The notes: generated by a model not told the origin, from the letters alone. Numbered from the stretch's first letter, positions 37,023 to 48,517 are shown. The stretch: 64,000 nt of DNA from Rhodobacteraceae bacterium S2214 (GCA_025141675.1 CP081161.1:2020001-2084000), one strand, 5' to 3'. Translations and numbers: made by a program.

Positions 37023-37493
37023 TTAGATTTGAAGCGCTCCGTCGCGGGCTGCGAACGTGGCCCGCAACGCATCCGGTAACGCACGTTTTGTGTTATCGGC
37101 ATTGAGCAAGACAACGACGGCATGGCCTGTTGTCGTGATCTGACCGTTTACCAGCGTTGCGTATTGCATCGTAAAGCTGGTGTTCCGCATTTCGACTGTA
37201 CGCGCCAAATTGATGTAGCTATCGTCAGGTTTAACTTCAGCTTTGAAGTCTAATCCAACTGTTTTCACAACGATTTTTGGATCGGGACCTGCAAGGTCAT
37301 AGACCCCATAGTCCTTCAGGTAATTCACGCGCAGCGTTTCATACCACCGCAAATAGACCACGTTGTTCACGTGGCCCAATGCATCAATCTCACCAAATCG
37401 TACCCGATCCGCCATGCCATATGACCATGGCTCCGGAATCCGAAGCGTCCGAAGATCATCGGACAACAAAGGCGTCAAAAATGGCGCGGTCAT
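37023..37493 (-). CDS. Acyl-CoA thioesterase (4HBT hotdog family)
   Basis: A 156-residue hotdog-fold protein. VRFGEIDALGHVNNVVYLRW contains the family Asp and the HVNN loop, and LDFKAEVKPDDSYINLARTV a central strand. It probably hydrolyses an acyl-CoA in the cytoplasm; the substrate is unknown. I start at ATG 37493, which abuts the RidA stop at 37495, so the two are cotranscribed. Confidence 0.87.
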   Translation of the reverse strand: MTAPFLTPLLSDDLRTLRIPEPWSYGMADRVRFGEIDALGHVNNVVYLRWYETLRVNYLKDYGVYDLAGPDPKIVVKTVGLDFKAEVKPDDSYINLARTVEMRNTSFTMQYATLVNGQITTTGHAVVVLLNADNTKRALPDALRATFAARDGALQI

Positions 37494-37494
37494 C

Positions 37495-37848
37495 CTAGAC
37501 CGCGGCCGTGACGATGATTTCAACTTTGTAGCCAGTTGTCGCCAGCTTCGCTTCGCCAGTCCAACGCGCTGGTGCTTGTCCAGGGGCGACCCACGCGTCC
37601 CAAACGGCATTCATATCGGCAAAGTCGGTCGCAATATTGGCAACCCAAATTTGCGCAGTCAGCAACTTGGTTTTGTCTGATCCGACTTTGGCCAGCAATG
37701 CGTCCACTTTTTCAAGGACCGCTTGGGTTTGCTCGGTGACAGTCCCGCCTTCAGCACCTACTTGGCCAGCAAGATAGGCAACGCCGCCGTGGACCACAGC
37801 TTGGCTCATACGCGGGCCGGAATCGATACGGGTGATGGTGTCGGACAT
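37495..37848 (-). CDS. RidA (YjgF/YER057c) family protein
   Basis: A 117-residue RidA-family protein. IDSGPRMSQAVVHGGVAYLA starts the fold, TQAVLEKVDALLAKVGSDKT is the central helix, and APGQAPARWTGEAKLATTGY contains the conserved Arg. Canonical RidA deaminates enamine/imine intermediates from PLP enzymes; this sequence is closer to the short RidA-like subgroup, so activity is likely but not certain. The ATG is preceded by AAAGGAAG. Confidence 0.87.
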   Translation of the reverse strand: MSDTITRIDSGPRMSQAVVHGGVAYLAGQVGAEGGTVTEQTQAVLEKVDALLAKVGSDKTKLLTAQIWVANIATDFADMNAVWDAWVAPGQAPARWTGEAKLATTGYKVEIIVTAAV

Positions 37849-37886
37849 GGGGTCTTCCTTTAATCAAAAATGATGCGGGAAGAGAG

Positions 37887-37960
37887 TGGAGCGGGTAACG
37901 AGAATCGAACTCGTAACTGAAGCTTGGGAAGCTTTCGTGATACCTTTTCACCATACCCGC
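37887..37960 (-). tRNA. tRNA-Gly (anticodon CCC)
   Basis: On the minus strand the acceptor arm GCGGGTA (37954-37960) pairs with TACCCGC (37891-37897), and the discriminator T and encoded CCA are at 37887-37890. The D arm, the anticodon loop TTCCCAA within an AGC/GCT-type stem, and the TTCGATT loop are all present. The CCC anticodon reads GGG codons. It stands alone 39 bp upstream of the RidA gene in the same direction. Confidence 0.93.
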
Positions 37961-38041
37961 GCGCTGTCGTCGGGATAGCCAAGCGGTTCGGGGCCGTCAA
38001 CGCATAATCGGAGCAATACCCGCGAAATGACGCGCAACATT

Positions 38042-38089
38042 CCCTTCTTTTGGCCATAAATATCCCGGGGGTTTGGGGGCTGGCCCCCA
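38042..38089 (-). repeat. Dispersed hairpin element, copy B
   Basis: Read on the minus strand, GGGGGCCAGCCCCC forms a stem-loop followed by AACCCCCGGGATATTTATGG and CCAAAAGAAGG, the arrangement of copy A. It starts 14 bases past the stop of the minus-strand corrinoid activator and probably ends that transcript ahead of the tRNA. Confidence 0.7.
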
Positions 38090-38103
38090 CGCGGTCAGCG
38101 ATC

Positions 38104-40170
38104 TCAGCCGCGTCGTCTGCGTCGACGTCCACCGCCGGTATCCGCCCCGCCTGTATTATGCGTAACGGTCGGGAGGGTGACGATCGAATTCAGGATTGGG
38201 AACGGTTCAACGGCGTTGGGAATGGCCGACGCATTCACGAAATGCTCTTGGAAACGCGGCTCAATGGCGGTTTCAATCTTATGGATATTATGAACTGTTT
38301 CTTCAATTTCGGCACGCGCGCCGCGATTGAGAAGCGCTATCCGCGCGCCCGTACCGGCGGCGTTTCCGGCTGAAGTCACTTTGTCCAAGGGTGCATCAGG
38401 GATCATCCCCAAAACCATCGCGTGTTTGGGCGAGATATGGGCCCCAAATGCCCCCGCAAGAACGACACGGTCGACCTGATCAACGTCGAACTTATCCATC
38501 AACAATCGCGCGCCGGAATATAGTGCTGCTTTCGCCATCTGAATTTCGCGGATATCGCGGTTTGTCACCGTGATTTTCGGTCCGCCAGTGGCTGTACCGT
38601 CATGCACCAGATACGACTGCGTCCGTCCTTCCTCAAAGCAATTGGGCGATCCGGTTTGTTCTGCTGATCCGATGAGGCCGGGTGCATCCACGATGCCTGC
38701 CATCCGCATTTCTGCGACCATTTCGATGATACCGGACCCGCAGATGCCTGTGACGCCTGTTTTGGCGGTTTCTTCTGCGAATTTGGGGTTGTCAGACCAC
38801 AGATCAGATCCGATGACCTTGAAACGTGGGGTCTTTGTGGTCGGATCAATCTCGACCCTTTCAATCGCACCAGGTGCCGCACGTTGGCCGCTGCTGATCT
38901 GCGCCCCTTCAAAGGCGGGTCCCGTGGGGGATGAACAGGCGAGCACTTTGTCTTTGTTACCCAGCAGGATTTCGGCGTTGGTGCCCACGTCGACAACAAG
39001 CACGAGATCGTCGGATTTATCCGGAGCTTCAGACAAAGCCACAGCAGCCGCGTCAGCACCCACATGGCCCGCGATGCAAGGTAGGATGTAGATACGGGCA
39101 GCGGGGTGGATGTTCAGGTTCAATTCAATCGCTCGCAGCGACAGCGATTCAGACGTTGCCAGCGCGAATGGCGCTTGTCCTAGTTCAAACGGATCAATGC
39201 CGAGGAACAGGTGGTGCATCACCGGGTTACACACAAATACTGCATCCATGATCTGATTGCGGTCGATTTCCGCTTCTGCGGCAATCTGCGTGAACAGCGC
39301 GTTCATACCTTCTTGGACGGCAGTGGTCATTTCATCCGCACCAGAGGCGTTCATCATGGAATAACTGACGCGGCTCATCAGGTCTTCACCGAAACGAATT
39401 TGCGGATTCATGATACCGGATGACGCGACAACGTCGCCTGTATGCAGATCACAGAGGTGTGCTGCTATTGTCGTTGACCCCAAATCGACGGCCAGTCCGT
39501 AGATCGCGCCGTCGAAATATCCGGGCCAGACCTGCATGATGCGTGGTGCGAATGTATCATCGCCCAAATGCACCGCACATGTGACTTTCCATTCGCCTTT
39601 GCGGAGCGCCGGTTGCAGAGCCTTGAGCACTGTCAAATCAGCTTCGAGCGCGGGTAGGTCCCAATCCCGACGCAAAGCTGCAATCAACCGTTCCAGATCG
39701 CCGGACGGGTCGTGCATGTCTGGCTCGGCCACTTCGACGTAGTAAAGCCGTGTGGTGGGGTTCAGCGTGATGTCACGAGCTTCCGCACGTTTGCGCACGA
39801 CTTGTTTATGGACTTGGCTGGTCTCTGGCACGTCGATGACAACATCGTTTTGCACAGTAGCTTGGCACCCAAGGCGGCGGCCTTTGACCAGTCCGCGAAT
39901 ATCGTCATAGCGCTGTTCGACCGCGTTCCACTCTGAAAGCGCGTTGTCGTGCACGGTCACGCCATGTTTGGAAAATTCCCCATAAGACGGTGTAATCTGG
40001 CATTTCGAACAGATGCCGCGTCCACCACAAACGGAATCAAGATCGACCCCCAACTGGCGTGCTGCCGTCAGGATCGGGGTCCCAACTGGAAAGTTACCGC
40101 GCTTGCCGGAAGGCGTAAAAATTACGAGGGGATCAGTCGTCATAAGTGTGGCCTGTTCGTTGTTAGCCAT
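38104..40170 (-). CDS. Corrinoid activation protein: [2Fe-2S] ferredoxin plus ASKHA domain (RACo/RamA-like)
   Basis: A 688-residue protein. The N-terminal plant-type ferredoxin domain has ligands in DSVCGGRGICSKCQI and LGCQATV (C-X5-C-X2-C and a distal Cys, about residues 48-103). The C-terminal ASKHA ATPase domain (DUF4445) has AVDLGSTTIAAHLCDL, SSGIMNPQIRFGEDLMSRVS, LVVDVGTNAEILLG and VLAGAFGAHISPKHAMVLGM. Such proteins use ATP to return inactive cob(II)alamin to cob(I)alamin in methyltransferases. The last residues are GGGRRRRRRG, an odd basic tail. An MttB-family protein (12163-13728) is a possible partner, although the two are 25 kb apart. Confidence 0.88.
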   Translation of the reverse strand: MANNEQATLMTTDPLVIFTPSGKRGNFPVGTPILTAARQLGVDLDSVCGGRGICSKCQITPSYGEFSKHGVTVHDNALSEWNAVEQRYDDIRGLVKGRRLGCQATVQNDVVIDVPETSQVHKQVVRKRAEARDITLNPTTRLYYVEVAEPDMHDPSGDLERLIAALRRDWDLPALEADLTVLKALQPALRKGEWKVTCAVHLGDDTFAPRIMQVWPGYFDGAIYGLAVDLGSTTIAAHLCDLHTGDVVASSGIMNPQIRFGEDLMSRVSYSMMNASGADEMTTAVQEGMNALFTQIAAEAEIDRNQIMDAVFVCNPVMHHLFLGIDPFELGQAPFALATSESLSLRAIELNLNIHPAARIYILPCIAGHVGADAAAVALSEAPDKSDDLVLVVDVGTNAEILLGNKDKVLACSSPTGPAFEGAQISSGQRAAPGAIERVEIDPTTKTPRFKVIGSDLWSDNPKFAEETAKTGVTGICGSGIIEMVAEMRMAGIVDAPGLIGSAEQTGSPNCFEEGRTQSYLVHDGTATGGPKITVTNRDIREIQMAKAALYSGARLLMDKFDVDQVDRVVLAGAFGAHISPKHAMVLGMIPDAPLDKVTSAGNAAGTGARIALLNRGARAEIEETVHNIHKIETAIEPRFQEHFVNASAIPNAVEPFPILNSIVTLPTVTHNTGGADTGGGRRRRRRG

Positions 40171-40247
40171 AGGCTATCCCGCTGCGATCATTTCTGGAAT
40201 GGCCATTACCGTCATAATGATTATGCAGAACGGCATCGTGATCGATT

Positions 40248-40985
40248 TTAGCGCCCTTCAAAGACGGAAACACCAACGATCCAAACGATCAATGGGATCG
40301 GCAGCGTCGCAATCATCACCGTCAACAACACGACCCAACCTCGAAATAGACGCGACAGACCAGCGACCATCATAATGCCGCCACCACCGCCAATGGCAAA
40401 CGTGCCCGGCACGTTTAGAAGCAGGCCGAGCGTTGCGTATCGATAATCAACGGTCAGCCGTGACAGCCAGCGTGGCAATAGTTTGCGTTGGGCGGCCAAG
40501 CGTTCAGCAGGATTGGATTCTGCAATGCGATCAAGGTACGTGCAGATTGTTTGTAGCCCAAGGTCGCAGAATACTTTTCGCAACCAAGGCAATGGAATGG
40601 TGCGCCCAATGAGGTAAGCGACCATCAGTCCGGTCACGGTTGCAATGTAGACGAATGGTGCGACCGCAGCCCCCTGAAGCAGAAGCAATGCGATTCCGAC
40701 TTCGATACCCGGCATGAAGGGTGTCGCAATCAGGATGGCGTAGATTAGCAGGCTGATAGCAATGACACCTGCCATCGTCATCGTGCCCGAGATCGAATTC
40801 ATTTCGCCGATGAAATTCTGCGACCAGCTCAGGAAAGTATGCAAACCGATGACAATGCCTGTGAACATGGCAAACCAGATCACAGCCCTGAACCACGCGG
40901 GTTTAGACAAGGGCGGTGTTTTGGGGGGTAAGTCGGACTGCATTTCGCGACGATGGGCGGGAAATGATCCCACTACAAGCGACAT
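40248..40985 (-). CDS. TVP38/TMEM64-like membrane protein
   Basis: A 245-residue protein with about six hydrophobic segments. The middle, AISLLIYAILIATPFMPGIE followed by a Gly-rich turn and YLIGRTIPLPWLRKVF, resembles VTT/TVP38-domain proteins. A second hairpin is YATLGLLLNVPGTFAIGGGG. The role of the bacterial family is uncertain, with lipid scrambling proposed for relatives. I use the ATG at 40985; a later ATG (40943) and an earlier one (41120, overlapping guaB) are possible. Confidence 0.65.
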   Translation of the reverse strand: MSLVVGSFPAHRREMQSDLPPKTPPLSKPAWFRAVIWFAMFTGIVIGLHTFLSWSQNFIGEMNSISGTMTMAGVIAISLLIYAILIATPFMPGIEVGIALLLLQGAAVAPFVYIATVTGLMVAYLIGRTIPLPWLRKVFCDLGLQTICTYLDRIAESNPAERLAAQRKLLPRWLSRLTVDYRYATLGLLLNVPGTFAIGGGGGIMMVAGLSRLFRGWVVLLTVMIATLPIPLIVWIVGVSVFEGR

Positions 40986-41005
40986 TGCCTGTTTTGCCCT
41001 TTTGA

Positions 41006-42514
<1,509 letters not shown>

Positions 42515-42571
42515 TATCTGGCAGCAACGACACGGACCGACGGTGTGTATCCGTCTTACGAAGGATAGATC

Positions 42572-43747
42572 ATGACACCCGCCGCCCGTGTTGCTGCTGC
42601 AATAACCGTTCTCGATGACATTCTTGCTGGACGGACGGCGGAAAAAGCCCTGTCTGACTGGGCAAGGGGAAGCCGTTTTGCCGGTTCAAAAGATCGTGCT
42701 GCTTTGCGGGATTTGGTTTTTGACGCATTGCGCAAACGTGCGTCGAGCGCTGCGATTGGTGGTGCATTAACAGGCCGTGGCTTGATGATCGGGTCGCTAC
42801 GACAAGATGGTGTTGATCTGGCCACAATGTTTTCCGGCGAAGGACATGCGCCGTCTCCGTTCACCGCGGAGGAAAACGATCATTTGGATGCAGCGCAGTC
42901 GATGCCAAAGCACGATGCCGTCGATCTGCCGGAATGGCTTTGGGATCAGTGGCAAACGGATCTTGGGGAAATCGCTGAAGAGACCGCATTAACCCTGAGA
43001 GAACGTGCGCCATTATTTTTACGCGTCAACACCCGTCGTGGGCCGTCAAAGGCGGCTATTCAGTCGCTGTCGGACGATGGCGTGGATGTCGTTGAACACG
43101 ATACGCAAGCGGGCTGCCTGCAGGTGATCAGCAATCCGCGTCGTGTGAAACTGTCTACGGCCTACACGACTGGATTAATCGAAATTCAAGATGCCGCATC
43201 GCAAATAGCTGTATCTGCTTTGGACATCGCGGACGGCGCGACGGTTTTGGATTATTGTGCAGGTGGCGGTGGTAAGGCGCTGGCGATTGCCGACATGTTC
43301 GACTGTGCAGTGACGGCTCACGATGTTGCCATTCAAAGAACGGTAGACATTGCGCCGCGTGCAGATCGGGCCGGCGTGCAGATAGACGTCCGAAATACCG
43401 ATGAACTTGATCGCCAAGGCGGCTACGACGTGGTTGTCGCAGACGCACCCTGCAGCGGCAGCGGAACATGGCGGCGAAATCCAGAAGCTAAGTGGGCTTT
43501 TTCATCCGCGAAACTGTCTGATTTCAGCGCGTTGCAATCTGAAGTTATCTTGGCTGCGTCTCAACATGTGCGGACCGGCGGCAAATTGTACTACATGACC
43601 TGCTCGGTACTTATGGAGGAAAACCAGCGCGTCGTTGACAGGTTCTTACGTGATCACGAAGGCTGGTCCGCTGAACCGATCTTGCAGCTTTACCCAAACG
43701 ACCAATCCGACGGTTTCTATCTGTGTAAACTCACTAAATCTGGGTAG
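42572..43747 (+). CDS. RsmB/NOP-type RNA (cytosine-5) methyltransferase
   Basis: A 391-residue SAM-dependent methyltransferase. An N-terminal NusB-like helical domain (about 1-130) is followed by the Rossmann fold: TVLDYCAGGGGKALAIADMF binds SAM, VVADAPCSGSGTWRRNPEAK contains the PCS motif, and YYMTCSVLMEENQRVVDRF the TCS motif with the nucleophilic Cys. It is similar to RsmB (16S rRNA m5C967), but the exact target is not certain. The gene ends 83 bp before cckA. Confidence 0.9.
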   Translation: MTPAARVAAAITVLDDILAGRTAEKALSDWARGSRFAGSKDRAALRDLVFDALRKRASSAAIGGALTGRGLMIGSLRQDGVDLATMFSGEGHAPSPFTAEENDHLDAAQSMPKHDAVDLPEWLWDQWQTDLGEIAEETALTLRERAPLFLRVNTRRGPSKAAIQSLSDDGVDVVEHDTQAGCLQVISNPRRVKLSTAYTTGLIEIQDAASQIAVSALDIADGATVLDYCAGGGGKALAIADMFDCAVTAHDVAIQRTVDIAPRADRAGVQIDVRNTDELDRQGGYDVVVADAPCSGSGTWRRNPEAKWAFSSAKLSDFSALQSEVILAASQHVRTGGKLYYMTCSVLMEENQRVVDRFLRDHEGWSAEPILQLYPNDQSDGFYLCKLTKSG

Positions 43748-43769
43748 GCGCGGCTCTGATCTTGTTCTG

Positions 43770-43784
43770 TTAACCTTTGGTTAA
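43770..43784. promoter_or_regulatory. CtrA-type binding site upstream of cckA
   Basis: TTAACCTTTGGTTAA matches TTAA-N7-TTAA exactly, the full CtrA site described for alphaproteobacteria, and is itself a palindrome. It ends 46 bases before the cckA GTG. This fits feedback of the CckA-ChpT-CtrA phosphorelay on its own kinase gene. ctrA is not in the window. Confidence 0.75.
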
Positions 43785-43830
43785 GCGGATTTTAGTATCC
43801 GCAATTGGACTAGATCAGGAAGGGAAACGC

Positions 43831-46158
43831 GTGCGGGCTATCGCGAAACGGCCACCGGGAACGGAAGGGTTTTGGGCGCGTTCAGTGCATCCGGGCCTTT
43901 TGGCCTTGCCAATACCACTCTTACTTGTCGCAGCAATTATTGTGACGCCGTTGACGATATCGCTCGGTCTTGTGATCTCGGCGGTAACTCTCGGAATTCT
44001 TGCTGCAATGGGGACAATGGCACGACGCCAAGTCCATGCCAAACAGCGCCTATTAAGCGAAGCTGTTCCATTGTTGGTTAGCAACGACTTGAACCCCGCA
44101 TTTCTGACCGACGCGGATGGCGTGATTGCGTACGCAAATGAAGCCGCAGATGAACGGTTTGCCGAAACGTCGGACAATTCCTTAGGCGCACGACTTGCGA
44201 CTGTGATCGCGAACCCCGATGCCGTATTGTATCGGTTGCAATCGCGGGCAATCACGATGGCATCCGCGCGTGAAGATATTGTGACCCGGGCAGGGCAGTA
44301 CAGGCTTTCGGTGGCGCGGGTCGGGCCGATGATGTTCCTATGGCGCTTTGATGATTTGGTCGAGGCCAGCCAAAAGAACGATCGGGCGTCGGCGTCGCTG
44401 TCCTTGCCAATGATGACCGTGGGAAAAAGCGGCGCTATCTTGTTCTTAAATGATGCATTTCGGCGGTTGCTGGAACAGAGGCCACGATCGATAGCAGAAG
44501 TGTTTGGACCTGAGCCGATCAAATCCGGTGACTTGCACCGCATTAAGACTGTTGATGGTACCGTGGACTGCATTGTTGCAGAAGTGTCTGGCGGGCCGGG
44601 GCGACGTGAAGTGTATGCGTTGCCGGCACCGGCAGGTGCGACGGGCACCCGTGCTGACGAAGAGACGATATCGAATTGGAGCGCGATTGAGGATCTACCC
44701 GTTCCGCTGATGAAAATTTCGGGTTCTGGCGATATTTTGGATTCAAATCGCGAAGCGCGTTTGTTGCTGGGTGTTAAATCAACGGATAATCGTCGGATCA
44801 CCGAAGTGCTGGATGGTTTGGGCCGTCCGGTCAGTGACTGGATCAAAGAAACTTTCGAAAAACGCGTGGGGCAAGCTTCGCAGTTTTTGGAAGGAAAGGG
44901 CGAACGTCAAGACATGGTCGTGCAGGTCACACTGAATGTCGCAGGTGTCGGCGCGGAGGCCCATCTCATCGCCGTCATGAACGATGTCACCGAGCTAAAA
45001 TCGCTGGAAGCGCAGTTTGTGCAAAGCCAAAAAATGCACGCGATCGGACAACTCGCAGGCGGTGTGGCCCACGATTTTAACAACCTTTTGACTGCAATAT
45101 CAGGGCATTGCGACTTGTTGTTGTTGCGACATGATCAGGGCGATCAAGATTATGGTGACTTGGTCCAGATCCATCAAAACGCCAATCGCGCGGCCAGTCT
45201 TGTTGGGCAGTTGCTCGCTTTTTCACGGAAACAGAATCTTCAGCCTGAAATTGTTGATCTACGCGATACGCTGTCGGATCTGACACATTTGCTGAACCGC
45301 TTGGTCGGTGAAAAGGTAACGCTCACGCTGAATCATGACCCCAATTTATCGCCAATCAAAGCGGACAAACGGCAGCTTGAGCAGGTGCTTATGAATCTTG
45401 TCGTCAATGCGCGTGATGCGATGCCGGATGGCGGCACAATTCAGGTGGTGACTGAAAATTTGGTTTTGGAGAAAGAGATCGAACGCGATCGGGCGTTTGT
45501 CCCTGCTGGTGAATATGTCGTGGTAAAAGTCATTGACGAAGGGCAGGGTATTCCGCCGGAAATTATGTCCAAAATATTTGTGCCGTTCTACACGACAAAA
45601 CGTCTGGGCGAAGGTACGGGACTTGGCCTTTCAACCGCCTACGGTATCGTCAAGCAAACCGGCGGCTACATTTTTGCGGACAGCGAAGTCGGGCGTGGGA
45701 CACAGTTTTCGTTGCTGTTCCCGCATCATGATGTCCCAGTTGCAGAAGTGGTGCAGGCCGAAACTCCCGCTCCTGCGCCACTCAGCATGGCGACTGATGG
45801 CGTGATTCTATTGGTCGAAGACGAAGCGCCTGTTCGTGCATTTGCGTCGCGGGCGTTGCGGCTGCGGGGGTACACAGTGCTTGAAGCCGATTGCGCCGAA
45901 GCGGCGTTGCAGTTGTTGTCGGACCCAGAACTAAGCGTAGATATTTTTGTGACCGATGTCATTATGCCGGGCATGGATGGTCCCACGTGGGTCCGCGCGG
46001 CGTTATGCGATCGTCCAGACACTAAGGTCGTGTTTGTCTCTGGTTATGCCGAAGACGCATTTAGCGATGACAAATCGAAGATACCAAATTCGGTATTCTT
46101 GCCAAAACCGTTTTCATTGAACGACTTAACAAACACCGTTCAGGGCCAATTGCACTAG
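43831..46158 (+). CDS. cckA: Hybrid histidine kinase CckA
   Basis: A 775-residue kinase. Two membrane helices (about 30-70), tandem PAS-like regions (about 85-190 and 195-400), HisKA with [20 protein letters not shown] near 412, HATPase ([36 protein letters not shown]) and a receiver domain (about 662-773, phosphoacceptor Asp in VTDVIMPG) are in CckA order. The start is GTG 43831 with AGGAAGGG six bases upstream; a TTG start would add 18 residues over the CtrA site. It phosphorylates CtrA through ChpT and in Rhodobacterales controls motility and gene transfer agents rather than the cell cycle. The stop overlaps the stop of convergent glk. Confidence 0.95.
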   Translation: MRAIAKRPPGTEGFWARSVHPGLLALPIPLLLVAAIIVTPLTISLGLVISAVTLGILAAMGTMARRQVHAKQRLLSEAVPLLVSNDLNPAFLTDADGVIAYANEAADERFAETSDNSLGARLATVIANPDAVLYRLQSRAITMASAREDIVTRAGQYRLSVARVGPMMFLWRFDDLVEASQKNDRASASLSLPMMTVGKSGAILFLNDAFRRLLEQRPRSIAEVFGPEPIKSGDLHRIKTVDGTVDCIVAEVSGGPGRREVYALPAPAGATGTRADEETISNWSAIEDLPVPLMKISGSGDILDSNREARLLLGVKSTDNRRITEVLDGLGRPVSDWIKETFEKRVGQASQFLEGKGERQDMVVQVTLNVAGVGAEAHLIAVMNDVTELKSLEAQFVQSQKMHAIGQLAGGVAHDFNNLLTAISGHCDLLLLRHDQGDQDYGDLVQIHQNANRAASLVGQLLAFSRKQNLQPEIVDLRDTLSDLTHLLNRLVGEKVTLTLNHDPNLSPIKADKRQLEQVLMNLVVNARDAMPDGGTIQVVTENLVLEKEIERDRAFVPAGEYVVVKVIDEGQGIPPEIMSKIFVPFYTTKRLGEGTGLGLSTAYGIVKQTGGYIFADSEVGRGTQFSLLFPHHDVPVAEVVQAETPAPAPLSMATDGVILLVEDEAPVRAFASRALRLRGYTVLEADCAEAALQLLSDPELSVDIFVTDVIMPGMDGPTWVRAALCDRPDTKVVFVSGYAEDAFSDDKSKIPNSVFLPKPFSLNDLTNTVQGQLH

Positions 46159-47126
46159 TCTGTTTTGACCTGCGCGAGATATGCAGCACAGCCGGTTAGG
46201 GCTGCGTAGTCATCTTTTACTACCGAAATCGGGAATTTCTTCATGAAGGGCCCAAAACGCCCCTTGTCGCAAAAGGCATCGGCAAAACCGGCTTTTTCCA
46301 GATGCGGTGCAAAAGCGCGAGAGACACCCCCAACAAGGAAAATGCCTCCAAAGGGTAACAATGTCAGCGCTAGGTTCCCGCAAACGGCCCCAAGCAAGCG
46401 GACACAAATAGCGACTGTTTCGACTGCCAATGGCGCATCATCGTCACACGCCGCCATGATTTCATAGGCTTGCAGGGTCTCAGCAACACCATGCTTTTGG
46501 GCAACGAAACGATAAACGTTTTCAATGCCACGACCTGACAACACATCTTCGATGGATGGAAATCCATGCGCTTGGCTGACGAAATCCGCAAGTGCGTGAT
46601 CTTCGGCGGTCAGGGTTGGCAACGTCGCATGCCCACTTTCAGACGCGGGCACGACACGGCCTCCGGGACTTTCGATAACGGGTGCAGTGTTGAAACCGGT
46701 TCCGACCCCAACCACCAGTTTCGCCGCCGATGCTTTCGCGGACGTTCCTGACAGCACGGAATCAAGGTTTGCCTCAGACACATGCCCAATCGCATACCCT
46801 TGCGCCTGCAAATCGTTCAAAATCGCGACCGTTTCAGCCTTTGTCGCGGCGCCAAGAGACGCTTCTGTCATCGCCCAATCAAGGTTTGTCATCCGCGCCT
46901 GACCGTCTTGAACGGGGCCCGCGACTGCAACGCAGGTCGCAATTGGATCGACCCCACCTTCATCTTCCAGATATTGCTGAAGCACGGGTTCAAGACCGCT
47001 GTAGTTCCGGTTTTCGTACCGACGGATCGTGTTTTCAAGAACCCGATTGCCATTTGCGAGAGCGACGCGCGTATTTGTGCCGCCAATATCAGCGACAAGC
47101 GCGTAAGTGTTCTTGGGATGTGTCAT
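46155..47126 (-). CDS. glk: Glucokinase
   Basis: A 323-residue ATP-dependent glucokinase of the bacterial Glk (non-ROK) family. ALVADIGGTNTRVALANGNR near residue 9 is the phosphate loop, CVAVAGPVQDGQARMTNLDW a middle motif, VVGVGTGFNTAPVIESPG a Gly-rich sugar-site region and GGIFLVGGVSRAFAPHLEK near the end. It makes glucose 6-phosphate for Zwf and Pgi. It lies eight bases downstream of bglA, so glucose freed from beta-glucosides is phosphorylated by the product of the same operon. Confidence 0.95.
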   Translation of the reverse strand: MTHPKNTYALVADIGGTNTRVALANGNRVLENTIRRYENRNYSGLEPVLQQYLEDEGGVDPIATCVAVAGPVQDGQARMTNLDWAMTEASLGAATKAETVAILNDLQAQGYAIGHVSEANLDSVLSGTSAKASAAKLVVGVGTGFNTAPVIESPGGRVVPASESGHATLPTLTAEDHALADFVSQAHGFPSIEDVLSGRGIENVYRFVAQKHGVAETLQAYEIMAACDDDAPLAVETVAICVRLLGAVCGNLALTLLPFGGIFLVGGVSRAFAPHLEKAGFADAFCDKGRFGPFMKKFPISVVKDDYAALTGCAAYLAQVKTD

Positions 47127-47134
47127 ATCTTGTC

Positions 47135-48466
47135 TCAGCGGTTGCTACGCAATGCCGTAGCGAGCGCGTGGTACGATGCTTTTGGCGTCCGCACCTGTGT
47201 TTCATAATCTACATGAACAATACCAAATCGTTTATCATAACCAAAGGCCCATTCGTAATTATCGAGCAAAGACCAGTAGAAAAACCCTTTGACGTTTGCG
47301 CCTTCCGAAATTGCGTCTTTGGCTGCAAGAATATGATCGTTCACAAAGCTTTCGCGCACAGGATCAGCGACCGCGCCATCAACGACATCATCATCCCATG
47401 CCATGCCGTTTTCGGTGACATAAAGCGGCATATCTCCAACGTAGTCTTTGGATAAACGCGTCAAAAAATGTTTCAGACCATCAGGATAAATCGCCCAATC
47501 CATGCCCGTTTTTGGCAATGGGTCGTCTTCTGATTTTACCGCAGGCCAAACCGCGCTGACGTCTTCGGACATCAAGTGTCGCGTGTAATAGTTCACGCCA
47601 AGCCAATCGATGGGTTGATTGATGACGGCCATGTCATCTTCCCAGCCTTTCGGCATGTGTCCTTCGAAACCCTTAAGAACAACTTCGGGGTAGGTGCCTT
47701 TGGTGATCGCTTCTATAAACCAACGATTAAAGATTCCGTCTTGTAGGTCTGCAGCAGCGCGGGCGCTGTCGCTATCATCTGCCGGTTGGGCATAGTCAAA
47801 GTTTAGAACAATGCCGCAATTTTTCTGGCCGCGCGCGCGAAGCCGTTCCATGGCGACGCCGTGCGCGAGATTGACGTGGTGCATGGCACGCGCAGTAGCG
47901 CGGATATCACGCTGACCAGGGGCATGATGACCGAGGTAGTGGGACAGAAATGCGACGCACCACGGTTCGTTCAGTGTCGCCACTGCTTCGACACGATCAC
48001 CAATGCGGCCCATGATGACGTCAGTAAAATCACCGAACCATTTACCAACGTCAGGGTTGGTCCAACCGCCAAGATCCGCTAGGGCAGATGGCATTTCCCA
48101 GTGATACAAGGTCTGGAAAGGTTTCAGGCCGCGCGCCAGAATTGCGTCCACCAACCGGTCGTAGAAATCCAGACCTTCTTGGTTCACTTGACCGCGGCCT
48201 TCCGGCAATACACGCGCCCAACTTGTCGAAAAGCGGTATGCGTCCATATTGGCATCTTTCAAAAGATCGAGATCGTCCTCGAACTTATGATAATGGTCGC
48301 ATGCAATCGCACCGTCCTGCGCATTAAACACGTTGCCTTGCGTTGCAGCAAAAGTGTCCCAATGTGTTGAACCGGCGCCGCCGAAAGAGTGGCCTTCAAT
48401 CTGGTAGGCGGCTGTTGCGGCACCAAAGACAAAACCATCGGGGAAGTCGGCGCGGGTGAAGTTCAT
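47135..48466 (-). CDS. Beta-glucosidase, glycoside hydrolase family 1
   Basis: A 443-residue GH1 (alpha/beta)8 barrel. FPDGFVFGAATAAYQIEGHS opens the enzyme, the acid/base Glu lies in VATLNEPWCVAFLSHYLGHH, the nucleophile Glu in LYVTENGMAWDDD, and FYWSLLDNYEWAFGYDKRFG is the C-terminal signature. No signal peptide is present, so it is cytoplasmic and needs a transporter for its sugar. It is followed immediately by glk and preceded by a LacI-like operator. Substrate specificity cannot be predicted exactly. Confidence 0.95.
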   Translation of the reverse strand: MNFTRADFPDGFVFGAATAAYQIEGHSFGGAGSTHWDTFAATQGNVFNAQDGAIACDHYHKFEDDLDLLKDANMDAYRFSTSWARVLPEGRGQVNQEGLDFYDRLVDAILARGLKPFQTLYHWEMPSALADLGGWTNPDVGKWFGDFTDVIMGRIGDRVEAVATLNEPWCVAFLSHYLGHHAPGQRDIRATARAMHHVNLAHGVAMERLRARGQKNCGIVLNFDYAQPADDSDSARAAADLQDGIFNRWFIEAITKGTYPEVVLKGFEGHMPKGWEDDMAVINQPIDWLGVNYYTRHLMSEDVSAVWPAVKSEDDPLPKTGMDWAIYPDGLKHFLTRLSKDYVGDMPLYVTENGMAWDDDVVDGAVADPVRESFVNDHILAAKDAISEGANVKGFFYWSLLDNYEWAFGYDKRFGIVHVDYETQVRTPKASYHALATALRSNR

Positions 48467-48517
48467 AATGGTGGTCCTTGATGCTCTACGACGATTTAGA
48501 TGTCAGATTCGTAATAC

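Noticed and set aside
43815..44846. A 343-codon frame antisense to cckA
   Set aside because: Low-complexity Ser/Ala/Arg product typical of the reverse strand of GC-rich genes, no ribosome site and no domain.
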